From Pedosphaera sp. (GTDB lineage: Bacteria > Verrucomicrobiota > Verrucomicrobiia > Limisphaerales > DSYF01), in assembly GCA_017853715.1 (NCBI GenBank), contig JAFMIZ010000006.1, forward strand, positions 1 through 57,570: 57,570 nt of DNA, given 5' to 3'. Made by a program: the position numbers and the translations under genes. The notes under the pieces are model-generated. The model saw only the letters and a program-made list of their open reading frames with translations, was not told where the DNA came from and made no database searches. Of this stretch, positions 33,568 through 45,741 are shown in pieces; positions within the stretch are counted from its first letter, which is position 1, and every line of letters begins with the position of its first letter.

Positions 33568-36300
33568 GTGGCCGGGACATCAACAACTCAAAATCAGTCG
33601 CAGGACGCGGAATCCGCTGCGCGTTCCGAGTTCCGCGCTCCACGCGTACCGGAGTTACTCGCGCCCGCCGGCGACTGGGAATGCGCCAAGGCAGCCGTCG
33701 AGAACGGTGCCGACGCCATTTACTTCGGTCTGGATCGCTTCAACGCGCGGATGCGGGCGCACAATTTCACCGAGGCCGATCTGCCCAGGCTGATGGAGTT
33801 CCTGCACCGCCGGGGCGTGCGCGGCTACGTGACCATGAACACGCTGGTGTTCGAGAACGAGCTGGCCGACGCGGAAAAATACCTGCGCAGCATCATCGCC
33901 GCTGGTGTGGATGCCGCCATCGTGCAGGATGTGGGCATCTGCCGCCTGATCCGCGACATCTCGCCCGACTTCCCGATTCATGCCTCAACGCAGATGACCA
34001 TCACCAGTCCTGCCGGGGTTGAATTCGCCCGGGAACTCGGCTGCAGCCTCGTTGTCCTCGCTCGCGAGCTTTCGATCAATGAAATTGGGAAGATCAATTC
34101 CGCGTTCCCCGTTCCGCACTCCGCATTGCCTTTGGAGGTTTTCGTCCACGGCGCATTATGCGTGGCTTACTCAGGTCAATGTCTCACCAGCGAGTCCCTC
34201 GGCGGACGCTCTGCCAATCGCGGAGAATGCGCCCAAGCCTGCCGCATGCCCTACGATTTGCACTCGGACGGCAAGCTCGTTCCCCTCGGTGACCGCCGTT
34301 ACCTGCTCAGTCCGCAAGACTTGGCGGGCATTGAAGTGCTCCCCGAGCTCGCCGCCGTGGGTGTGGCTTCACTGAAGATTGAGGGCCGCCTGAAAGCCCC
34401 GGAATACGTGGCCAACATCACCCGCGTCTATCGGAATGCACTCAACAAGCTTGGTGGTAGCCGACGTGAGGAGGCCCACTCTGAAAAGTCTGAAGTAAAA
34501 CTTGGAACTCCTCACGTCGTCCCCTACCAGCTCACAGAGGCCGATCAATACTCCCTTGAGATGGCTTTCAGCCGCGGCCTCTACACCGGCTGGTTCGGCG
34601 GCATCAACAATCAGGAACTCGTCCATGCGCGCTTTGGCAAGAAACGCGGCGTGTATCTCGGGGCCGTGACACGCGTTTACCGCGATGCAATCGAAGTCGT
34701 GCTTGAATCCGCACTCAAACCCGGCGACGGCGTGGTCTTCGACGCCGGTCGCCCGGAAGAAAAGGAGGAGGGCGGACGCGTCTATGAAGTGCGGGACTCG
34801 AAACCTCAAGCCAAAAACCCAAAACCCGTCCTGCTTGCTTTCGGTCACGGCCATATCAATTACGACCGGATCAACGAAGGAGACAAGCTCTGGAAAACCA
34901 GCGATCCCGAACTGGAGAAGCGTTGGCGGCAAAGCTTCGAGGGCGACACACCCAAATTCACGCGCCCGGTGTCCCTCGAAGTCCACGGACTCGCCGGCAA
35001 GCCGCTGACTCTGATTGCGCGCGATGAGTTTGGTCACGTGGCGCAGGCCGCCTCAACCATGCCGCTGGCCATCGCCGAGAAGCAGCCACTCTCGACCGAG
35101 CGCTTGCGCGATCAACTGGGACGACTCGGCGGCACGCCATTTCACTTGGGTGATTTGGATAATAAGTTGGAGGGTGCAGTGATGCTCCCCGTCAGCGAAC
35201 TGAACCGTCTCCGTCGCGAAGCAGCAGCGGAACTCGAGCGGCAACGAGCATTGCCAACGCGGTGGACGCTGAATCAGGGCGGCACCGGGCTCCGGCCGGT
35301 TGTTTCGGGCGTCCCGCCCGAAACCGGGGAGACGCCCACGCTGACTCGACACGCGCAACCCTCAACCAACGCCACGTCGCTGGCAGAATTCCGGCGGGAC
35401 GCCGGAATTAACCCGCGAGACGTGGGTGCCACCTTGATTGTATTGGTCCGCTCCCTGCCCCAGCTGGAAGCGGCGTTGAAGTGTGGGATCACGACCCTCT
35501 ACTGCGACTTCGAGAGCCCGAAGAAGTATCGCGAAGCCGTCACGCTCTACCACACCGCCCGCGGCTGCTCGGTCCATCAACCAACAACCAACCGCCATCA
35601 AGCCGGTATTTTCGTCGCCCCCCCACGGATCTTCAAACCCGGCGAGGAATGGACGCTCGAACAAGTCCGCTCCTGCAATGCCGATGGCTACCTCGTCCGC
35701 AACTACGAACACCTGCGCTACTTCGCCAATGACCGGCGCGTCGGTGATTTTTCGCTGAACGTCGCCAACCGTCTCTCCTCCGATTATTTCCGGAACAAGT
35801 TTGGACTGGAACGCGTCACCGCCAGCTACGACCTGAACTTCCAGCAGTTGGAGGCGCTGCTACAGGGTGCGCCGCCGGAGTGGTTCGAGATCACCATTCA
35901 CCAGCACATGCCGATGTTTCACATGGAGCACTGCGTGTTCTGCGCGTTCCTTTCCAGCGGCAAGGACTACCACGACTGCGGCCGCCCCTGCGACAAGCAC
36001 GACGTGCGCCTCCGCGACCGCGTGGGCATGGAACATCCGCTCAAGGCCGACGTCGGCTGCCGGAACACCGTCTTCAACTCTCAGGCCCAGACCGGCGCCG
36101 AATATGTGGAGCGCATGTTGATGCTGGGCGTCCGCCAGTTCCGCGCGGAGTTCTTGAACGAATCACCCACCGAGGTCGCAACGACCATCGCTAAATATCG
36201 CCAGCTGCTGCGCGGCGAAATCACCGGCACCCAGCTCTGGCGCGAACTCAAGCTGCACAACCAACTGGGTGTCACCCGCGGCCAGATGGGGAATGTGTAG
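33568..36300 (+). CDS. U32 family peptidase (with C-terminal DUF3656-like region)
   Basis: PELLAPAGDWECAKAAVENGADAIYFGLDRFNARMRAHNF; SLGGRSANRGECAQACRMPYDL; VASLKIEGRLKAPEYVA. Confidence 0.95.
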   Translation: MAGTSTTQNQSQDAESAARSEFRAPRVPELLAPAGDWECAKAAVENGADAIYFGLDRFNARMRAHNFTEADLPRLMEFLHRRGVRGYVTMNTLVFENELADAEKYLRSIIAAGVDAAIVQDVGICRLIRDISPDFPIHASTQMTITSPAGVEFARELGCSLVVLARELSINEIGKINSAFPVPHSALPLEVFVHGALCVAYSGQCLTSESLGGRSANRGECAQACRMPYDLHSDGKLVPLGDRRYLLSPQDLAGIEVLPELAAVGVASLKIEGRLKAPEYVANITRVYRNALNKLGGSRREEAHSEKSEVKLGTPHVVPYQLTEADQYSLEMAFSRGLYTGWFGGINNQELVHARFGKKRGVYLGAVTRVYRDAIEVVLESALKPGDGVVFDAGRPEEKEEGGRVYEVRDSKPQAKNPKPVLLAFGHGHINYDRINEGDKLWKTSDPELEKRWRQSFEGDTPKFTRPVSLEVHGLAGKPLTLIARDEFGHVAQAASTMPLAIAEKQPLSTERLRDQLGRLGGTPFHLGDLDNKLEGAVMLPVSELNRLRREAAAELERQRALPTRWTLNQGGTGLRPVVSGVPPETGETPTLTRHAQPSTNATSLAEFRRDAGINPRDVGATLIVLVRSLPQLEAALKCGITTLYCDFESPKKYREAVTLYHTARGCSVHQPTTNRHQAGIFVAPPRIFKPGEEWTLEQVRSCNADGYLVRNYEHLRYFANDRRVGDFSLNVANRLSSDYFRNKFGLERVTASYDLNFQQLEALLQGAPPEWFEITIHQHMPMFHMEHCVFCAFLSSGKDYHDCGRPCDKHDVRLRDRVGMEHPLKADVGCRNTVFNSQAQTGAEYVERMLMLGVRQFRAEFLNESPTEVATTIAKYRQLLRGEITGTQLWRELKLHNQLGVTRGQMGNV
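34462..34519. repeat. 12-bp perfect inverted repeat inside the U32 peptidase CDS
   Basis: CGACGTGAGGAG (34462-34473) and CTCCTCACGTCG (34508-34519), 34-nt loop. Confidence 0.8.
35278..35433. repeat. inverted pair of REP-like two-hairpin elements translated in frame within the U32 peptidase CDS
   Basis: GTTTCGGGCG-TCC-CGCCCGAAAC (35302-35324) and AATTCCGGCG-GGA-CGCCGGAATT (35387-35409), flanked outside by GGCGGCACC (left) and TGCCACC (right); the reverse complement of the left copy aligns with the right copy and with 2385-2426. Confidence 0.8.
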
Positions 36301-36417
36301 CGGCTGCATCACCCAGAAAAGCGGCAGAGGTCCGCCGCACTCCCGAACGCTGCACGACATTGCAAGGCGCACCTTTCGCGGCAACGTCGCAGACTCCGCC
36401 AGCCCTCTGGCGCTTTG

Positions 36418-37389
36418 CTACTTCGCATTTAATCCAGCCAGCTGCTTCGCCAACCGGATGGCCGCGATCATAGAGGAGGGATTCGCGATGCCCTTGCCGA
36501 CGAGGTCGTAGGCGGTGCCGTGGTCGGGGGAGGTGCGGATGAAGGGGAGGCCGAGTGTCCAGTTCACGCCATTGTCGAACGCAGCCAGCTTCAACGGCGC
36601 AAGGCCCTGATCATGATACATTGCCACGACGGCATCGTAGGAGCCGTGCAAAGCGTGATGAAACACGGTGTCGCCGCTGAGCGGGCCCACCACGTCTAGT
36701 CCGTCGGAACGGGCCTGGTGGATGGCGGGGTCGATGATGCGCGATTCCTCGTCGCCAAATTCACCACCCTCGCCTGCGTGCGGATTCAAGCCGCACACCG
36801 CCACGCGACGACGCAGCAGACCGAGAAGTTCGCAGGCTTCAGCCGCACGTTCGATGGCGAGCAACACTTTCTCGGGCGTCAGCTTCACCGGCACTTCACG
36901 CAAGGCGATGTGAACCGTGGCCAGTGCCACGCGCAGCCAACGAGCGCGCTCATCAGGCCCAAGCAGCATCATGACCGTGCGGTTCACGCCCGCGCGCTCA
37001 GTGTAGAATTCAGTCTGCCCGATGAAGGGGATACCTGCACGGTTGATGGCCTCCTTGTTCACCGGCGCGGTGACCACGCCTTGAACGGCACCGTTCAAGC
37101 AAAGTTCGGCGGACTTCTCCAGCCATGCGACCGCGGCGCGGGCAGCCTGAGTGGAGCCGGACTTAAGGTCATCTGCAGCCAAACCAACCGAGTCGCAAAA
37201 CTTGATTCGCGAGGAGGACCAATCCAATCCAAGTTGCAGCTCCCGGTTGAATCGCTCCATTTGGCAGCGATCGCCGATGAGAACATACTCCGTATCGTCA
37301 GTCGGAAGTTCCACCGCCAGTGCCTTGAGGGCCACTTCCGGCCCGATGCCTGAAGGATCGCCCAGCGTAATGGCGAGACGGGCTGGCAT
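36418..37389 (-). CDS. pdxA: 4-hydroxythreonine-4-phosphate dehydrogenase
   Basis: LAITLGDPSGIGPEVALKAL; VTAPVNKEAINRAGIPFIGQTE; NPHAGEGGEFGDEE; YHDQGLAPLKLAAFDNGVNWTLGLPFIRTSPDHGTAYD. Confidence 0.97.
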   Translation of the reverse strand: MPARLAITLGDPSGIGPEVALKALAVELPTDDTEYVLIGDRCQMERFNRELQLGLDWSSSRIKFCDSVGLAADDLKSGSTQAARAAVAWLEKSAELCLNGAVQGVVTAPVNKEAINRAGIPFIGQTEFYTERAGVNRTVMMLLGPDERARWLRVALATVHIALREVPVKLTPEKVLLAIERAAEACELLGLLRRRVAVCGLNPHAGEGGEFGDEESRIIDPAIHQARSDGLDVVGPLSGDTVFHHALHGSYDAVVAMYHDQGLAPLKLAAFDNGVNWTLGLPFIRTSPDHGTAYDLVGKGIANPSSMIAAIRLAKQLAGLNAK

Positions 37390-37395
37390 GGACGG

Positions 37396-38349
37396 TCAGA
37401 AGTACCGCACGAACGTCTTCTTCTTGAGCTTGTTGATGTACTCGTCGGCGAGGCGAGATTGTTCTTCGAGGGCAAGGTTGCGCTCGATTTCGTCACGCAC
37501 TTCGGCGATCGGCCGCGCATGGGCGGGCTTGGCCTCTTCAACCAGCATGATGAAGCAGGCGCTGTCGGTCTGGATGACCGGGCTGACTTCCCCAGCCTTC
37601 AAGGTGAAGGCAACGTCTGCCAACTCCTTACGCAAGGATGAACGCGTGCCCCACCCCCAGTCCCCGCCTTCGCCTCGCTGTGAACCCGTGGAATAGACCG
37701 ATGCCATCTCGGCGAACTGCACCCCCTCCTTGAGTTTGGTGATGATTTCCTCGGCGAGCTGGACGGTGTTGGTGTCATCCGCCCCGGTCTTATTGAGCAC
37801 GATCATGCGTAACTTGACCTGGTCCTCCACTTGATAATCCGCCGCGTGAGCCTTGTAATACTCCTCGATCTTTGCCGGTGAAATGACGGGGTCGGAGGGG
37901 ATGTTTTGGGAACGCAGCGCACGCACGATGATCTGATCACGGATTTGCTGGCGATACTCCTCGATGGTTTGACCGCGCGCACGGAGCGTCTGGATCATCG
38001 TCTTGCGATCGTTGAACTCGCTCTTGATCTGGTCCTGAATGGCGTCCTCGAAGTAGGACTCGGGCAGGTTGTAACCGGAGGCCTTGAAGTCTTGGAGGAC
38101 TAATTGCCGTTGCACCAACTGCTCCAAACTGGCGGCGAGCAGTTCTCCGACCTTATCATTAAACTTCTGCGGCTCGCCGCGCAGCTGGCGTCGGGCGGTC
38201 TCGATCGCCGGGGCAGCGAACAGCTCCACCTCTTGGTAGGTAATGACCGAATCGTGCACGATGGCCTTCACGCCGCTGACCAACTCAGCACGGACCATTC
38301 CTGAGAGCAGCGACGTCAGGACCAAGAGGGCATATGTTTGCCGAAACAT
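37396..38349 (-). CDS. SurA-like parvulin peptidyl-prolyl cis-trans isomerase
   Basis: Signal peptide, SurA_N-like region, PpiC core VKLRMIVLNKTG...GEGGDWGWGTRSSLRKELADVAFTLKAGEVSPVIQT; upstream of pdxA. Confidence 0.92.
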   Translation of the reverse strand: MFRQTYALLVLTSLLSGMVRAELVSGVKAIVHDSVITYQEVELFAAPAIETARRQLRGEPQKFNDKVGELLAASLEQLVQRQLVLQDFKASGYNLPESYFEDAIQDQIKSEFNDRKTMIQTLRARGQTIEEYRQQIRDQIIVRALRSQNIPSDPVISPAKIEEYYKAHAADYQVEDQVKLRMIVLNKTGADDTNTVQLAEEIITKLKEGVQFAEMASVYSTGSQRGEGGDWGWGTRSSLRKELADVAFTLKAGEVSPVIQTDSACFIMLVEEAKPAHARPIAEVRDEIERNLALEEQSRLADEYINKLKKKTFVRYF

Positions 38350-38400
38350 GAGCGCATCCTAACAACCGGACCCCCGGGGTCAAGCGCGCCACCGGGCCGC

Positions 38401-38429
38401 TTGACGCTGGCTGGGGGGATCCGTAGGGT
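38401..38429 (+). promoter_or_regulatory. candidate sigma-70-type promoter for the leader-DAHP synthase transcript
   Basis: TTGACG (38401-38406), 17-nt spacer, TAGGGT (38424-38429); -10 matches only T1, A2, T6. Confidence 0.5.
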
Positions 38430-38435
38430 TGCACC

Positions 38436-38516
38436 ATGAACCCTGTCACCCGCTTCAGCTTTGTATTTGGCTTCCGGTATTTTTGGACGGAATCCACGAA
38501 CTTGCGGCAGCACTAA
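38436..38516 (+). CDS. aromatic leader peptide MNPVTRFSFVFGFRYFWTESTNLRQH (putative attenuator leader)
   Basis: 26 codons ATG..TAA; Phe codons at 38454, 38460, 38466, 38472, 38481, Tyr at 38478, Trp at 38484; followed by terminator and DAHP synthase gene. Confidence 0.85.
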   Translation: MNPVTRFSFVFGFRYFWTESTNLRQH

Positions 38517-38569
38517 AGTAGAACCCAAATGAGACCAGACGCCGCAGGTCGCCACGCCTGCGGTTTTTT
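38500..38569 (+). promoter_or_regulatory. mutually exclusive antiterminator/terminator structures (attenuator)
   Basis: ACUUGCGGC (38500-38508) pairs with GCCGCAGGU (38541-38549); terminator CCGCAGG (38542-38548)/CCUGCGG (38557-38563) followed by UUUUUU (38564-38569). Confidence 0.85.
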
Positions 38570-38600
38570 GTGAGGCTCCGGCCCAAATCAAAGGAACAAA

Positions 38601-39617
38601 ATGATCATCGTATTGAAACCCAAAACTCCACCTGCGCAGGAGAAGCGGGTGTTGGCTGAGATCCGCCGGCTGGGCTATACACCGCACGTCATGCGCGGCG
38701 TGGCGCGCGTGGTAATTGGGGCCATCGGCGACGAGCGCACCCACAAGTCCCTCGAAGTGTTGATGACCTGGCCGCAGGTCGAGAGCGTGATGCCAGTGCA
38801 GAAGCGCTTCAAACTGGTCAGTCGCGAAGCGCACCCGCAAAGTTCCACCATCAAGGTGGGCAAGAATGTCGTCATCGGCGGTGGTAACTTCCACGTCATG
38901 GCCGGTCCGTGCTCGGTTGAGGATGAAAAGCAACTGATGACCACTGCCGTAGCGGTGAAGAAGGCTGGCGCCACCATCCTGCGCGGCGGAGCATTCAAGC
39001 CACGCACGTCGCCCTACGAATTCCAAGGCCTGGGCGAAAAGGGATTGAAGCTGCTGGCCAATGCGCGCAAGGAAACGGGCTTGCCGGTCATCACCGAGCT
39101 GCTCTCGGAACAACAAGCCGAGATGGTGGCTGAATACGCAGACATCCTGCAGATCGGCACCCGCAACGCACAAAACTTCCAACTGCTCATCGCGGCCGCA
39201 AAAACGGGGCGGCCCGTCCTGCTCAAACGTGGCATGTGCATGCGTATCGAGGAATGGCTGCTGGCGGGTGAATACATCCTCGCCAACGAAAACCCCAACC
39301 TGATGTTCTGCGAGCGCGGCATTCGCACGTTCGAGACTTACACCCGTAACACGCTCGACCTCTCGACCATCCCAGTCATCAAGCGCGAGTCGCACTCACC
39401 TATTGTGATCGATCCCAGCCAGGGTGCGGGACGTGCAGACTTGGTGGCGGCGATGTGCAAAGGTGCCGTAGCCATGGGCGCTGATGCCTTGCTGATTGAA
39501 GTGCATCCGAATCCAACGACAGCTTGGAGTGATGCCGCGCAGCAATTGTCATTCGACGGGTTTGCCAAGCTGATGAGGGAACTCAAGCCGTTCATTGCTG
39601 CCGCCGGGATGAAGTGA
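38601..39617 (+). CDS. aroF: 3-deoxy-7-phosphoheptulonate (DAHP) synthase, type I-beta with N-terminal ferredoxin-like domain
   Basis: MIIVLKPKTPPAQEKRVLAEIRRLGYTPHVM...; VMAGPCSVEDEKQLM; GGAFKPRTSPYEFQGLGEKGLKLL; LIEVHPNPTTAWSDAAQQL. Confidence 0.97.
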   Translation: MIIVLKPKTPPAQEKRVLAEIRRLGYTPHVMRGVARVVIGAIGDERTHKSLEVLMTWPQVESVMPVQKRFKLVSREAHPQSSTIKVGKNVVIGGGNFHVMAGPCSVEDEKQLMTTAVAVKKAGATILRGGAFKPRTSPYEFQGLGEKGLKLLANARKETGLPVITELLSEQQAEMVAEYADILQIGTRNAQNFQLLIAAAKTGRPVLLKRGMCMRIEEWLLAGEYILANENPNLMFCERGIRTFETYTRNTLDLSTIPVIKRESHSPIVIDPSQGAGRADLVAAMCKGAVAMGADALLIEVHPNPTTAWSDAAQQLSFDGFAKLMRELKPFIAAAGMK

Positions 39618-39630
39618 CGCGAAGTGATCG

Positions 39631-43596
<3,966 letters not shown>

Positions 43597-43663
43597 TGGC
43601 GGGGGTTTCGCGGCTCCTCTGGTAACAATAATCACTCTCACTGGCAAGCCGCCTCTGGGATGC

Positions 43664-43698
43664 AAAAAGCCGGGGACGACACCAATCGCCCCCGGCTT
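43664..43698 (-). terminator. intrinsic terminator downstream of the DUF481-like gene
   Basis: Minus strand AAGCCGGGG...CCCCGGCTT followed by T-run. Confidence 0.8.
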
Positions 43699-43714
43699 GG
43701 GTGAAAGTTTTGTC

Positions 43715-44455
43715 TTAGGAGAACTTGTAAGCCAGCTGCATCAGGAACTTGACGTCATTGTGCTTAAGTCCCGGTGCAGGAGTGGTATCGTAAGTGTCCT
43801 GGATGATAGCCCGCAGGCTCATCTTCTTGGTCAGGCTGGCATCCACACCCACTTCGCCATTGATGATACCGTCCTCGAAATCTTCGACTGACGGGAGCCA
43901 TTCGACGAACTGCCAGAGCTTCACGCGCTCATTGATCCGGGTCTCATAACGTTCAGCGACACGGAGGGTGACGTATTCATCATCCACACCGCCGACGCGT
44001 TCCCACACAAAACCGGGACCGGCTTCAAAGCGGAGGAAGGTGTTGGTCGTCTTGATGAAGTAATAACCGACGCCAGGGCTGAGCGTCCCGCGGTAGGAAA
44101 CGTCTGAGACGTCATCATGAAGACCGTCCAAACGCAGCAAGCCGTAAAAGCGCTCACTAAAAAGGCGGTTGTATTGCCCGAAGGCATGAGCGTTGGCGGT
44201 GTTGCGGGTTCCGTCGGATTCGCCGTAAGCACCGTCGGCTCCAAGATCGATCTCATTCATGTCCCACTTGCGAGAAGTGATGAGGTTGGCATTGAACAGG
44301 GTGTTTTCAGAGTTGCCGTCCGAGATGGATATGCCAAGCGCGCCGCTGGTGTTCCACTTGGGGCCTTCCGTGGTGGTCGGGGCGCTTTGCGCCAGGGCTG
44401 AGACAGCGCCCGCCAGCAACAGCGTCGCGCCTATGATCTGAGCATATGTTTTCAT
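43715..44455 (-). CDS. DUF481 (YdiY-like) outer membrane beta-barrel protein
   Basis: Signal peptide; [51 protein letters not shown]-terminal LAYKFS. Confidence 0.9.
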   Translation of the reverse strand: MKTYAQIIGATLLLAGAVSALAQSAPTTTEGPKWNTSGALGISISDGNSENTLFNANLITSRKWDMNEIDLGADGAYGESDGTRNTANAHAFGQYNRLFSERFYGLLRLDGLHDDVSDVSYRGTLSPGVGYYFIKTTNTFLRFEAGPGFVWERVGGVDDEYVTLRVAERYETRINERVKLWQFVEWLPSVEDFEDGIINGEVGVDASLTKKMSLRAIIQDTYDTTPAPGLKHNDVKFLMQLAYKFS

Positions 44456-44507
44456 GGTTGTTGTTTTGACTTCAGCTCACCCACGCACTTTGAAGGTGGC
44501 AATTGAA

Positions 44508-44996
44508 CTATTTGAAAAGGTTGTTGATGGCGCTCGCCGCATTAGTGCCGGACAAAGCGGTCATCGCCTTTTGAATTTGGGCCTTCAAATCGGCCACGAG
44601 CTTTTCCTGCTCAGGGGTGAGCTTCATATTGGAAAGCTGGTTCAGCAGGTTGGTCGCATCAGAATACTTCGTCTCACTAATTAGCTTCTTGGCTTGGGCA
44701 ATCAACTCGTTGGCCTTGATGGTGGTGTTGGCAACTGCTGTGCTGGCTGCTTCCTTCACTTCCTTGGCGGCCGCTTCGACCGCAGGCCTGGCAGCCTCGA
44801 CAGCTTTGTTGACTTCTTCAACCACGGGCTTGGCGGCTTCCTTGACGGATTGAGCAACCTTCTCGGTCGTGGTCTTTGATTCCGTGGTTGTGGCCGAACC
44901 GCCAGATTCTGGTGGAGTGGACTCTGTTGATTTGCCGCAGCCAGTCAGGTAGGCGAAGACCAGCAGGGCACTAACCGCAGTAAGGATCTGTTTCAT
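44508..44996 (-). CDS. small Ala/Glu/Lys-rich lipoprotein
   Basis: [25 protein letters not shown] lipobox; long AEAA-rich helix. Confidence 0.75.
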   Translation of the reverse strand: MKQILTAVSALLVFAYLTGCGKSTESTPPESGGSATTTESKTTTEKVAQSVKEAAKPVVEEVNKAVEAARPAVEAAAKEVKEAASTAVANTTIKANELIAQAKKLISETKYSDATNLLNQLSNMKLTPEQEKLVADLKAQIQKAMTALSGTNAASAINNLFK

Positions 44997-45173
44997 GTTT
45001 TGGTTTTTGAGCAGGGAAATATTCCCAAAATGTTTGCAACCGATTTAGCAACCCGACCTCGGGACGCACCTGCATCTAGCAGGCACTGGTTTTACAGGCC
45101 GACTTGCCTGGGTCATACTAACCCTACTTTTGGCAAAATCAAACGGCGTCCGAGAGAATATCAACCTCCCCAC

Positions 45174-45665
45174 TCAGGCGGAAGTTTCGTCAAGAAAGGT
45201 GATTTTTCCGCCGGAAGCCGCCAGGTTTGAAATACTGTCCAGCAGAGTCGGCGCGCTCTTGGGCGCACTCACTGGCGCCGGTGCAGTCTGGGGTGCCAAC
45301 GCTGACCGCAACGCACCCTCCACGAGTTGAGCGCAGTGAATCTTCATCGGCGGCAACGGCCCTAATTCACCCGCCAGTTCCTCCGTCTTGAGCGCCAGTG
45401 CTTCCTCCGCCGTTTTACCGCGAATCAACTCGGTGGCAAGACTGGCCACTGCAATCGCCGTCTCACAACCAAACGACTGAAAGCTGGCCTTGTCGATGAT
45501 TTTGCGTCCGCCGTCCTCGCGGAATTTCACCCACATACGCAGCATCTCGCCACAATCCGAGTTGCCGACGGTGCCCACCGAATCGGCGTCGGCCATCTCA
45601 CCCAAGTTCTTTGGGTCAGCCATGGCCTGTTGGATGCGTTTTTGTAAATCGTCGTTCATAGCCAT
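45174..45665 (-). CDS. NifU N-terminal/IscU-like Fe-S cluster scaffold protein
   Basis: VGTVGNSDCGEMLRMWVKF...FQSFGCETAIAVASLATELIRGKTAEEALAL...LPPMKIHCAQLVEGALRSAL. Confidence 0.93.
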   Translation of the reverse strand: MAMNDDLQKRIQQAMADPKNLGEMADADSVGTVGNSDCGEMLRMWVKFREDGGRKIIDKASFQSFGCETAIAVASLATELIRGKTAEEALALKTEELAGELGPLPPMKIHCAQLVEGALRSALAPQTAPAPVSAPKSAPTLLDSISNLAASGGKITFLDETSA

Positions 45666-45741
45666 AAAAGTAGTTTGCCAAAAAAAGTAACAGATGGCGC
45701 AAAAAGGGGGGGCTTTTCGTGCCGCTTATGCCTTTTTGTCG

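Noticed and set aside
38316-39395. 359-aa minus-strand ORF covering the leader region and DAHP synthase
   Set aside because: Antisense shadow of aroF; it hides the leader peptide/attenuator but has no protein-family signature.
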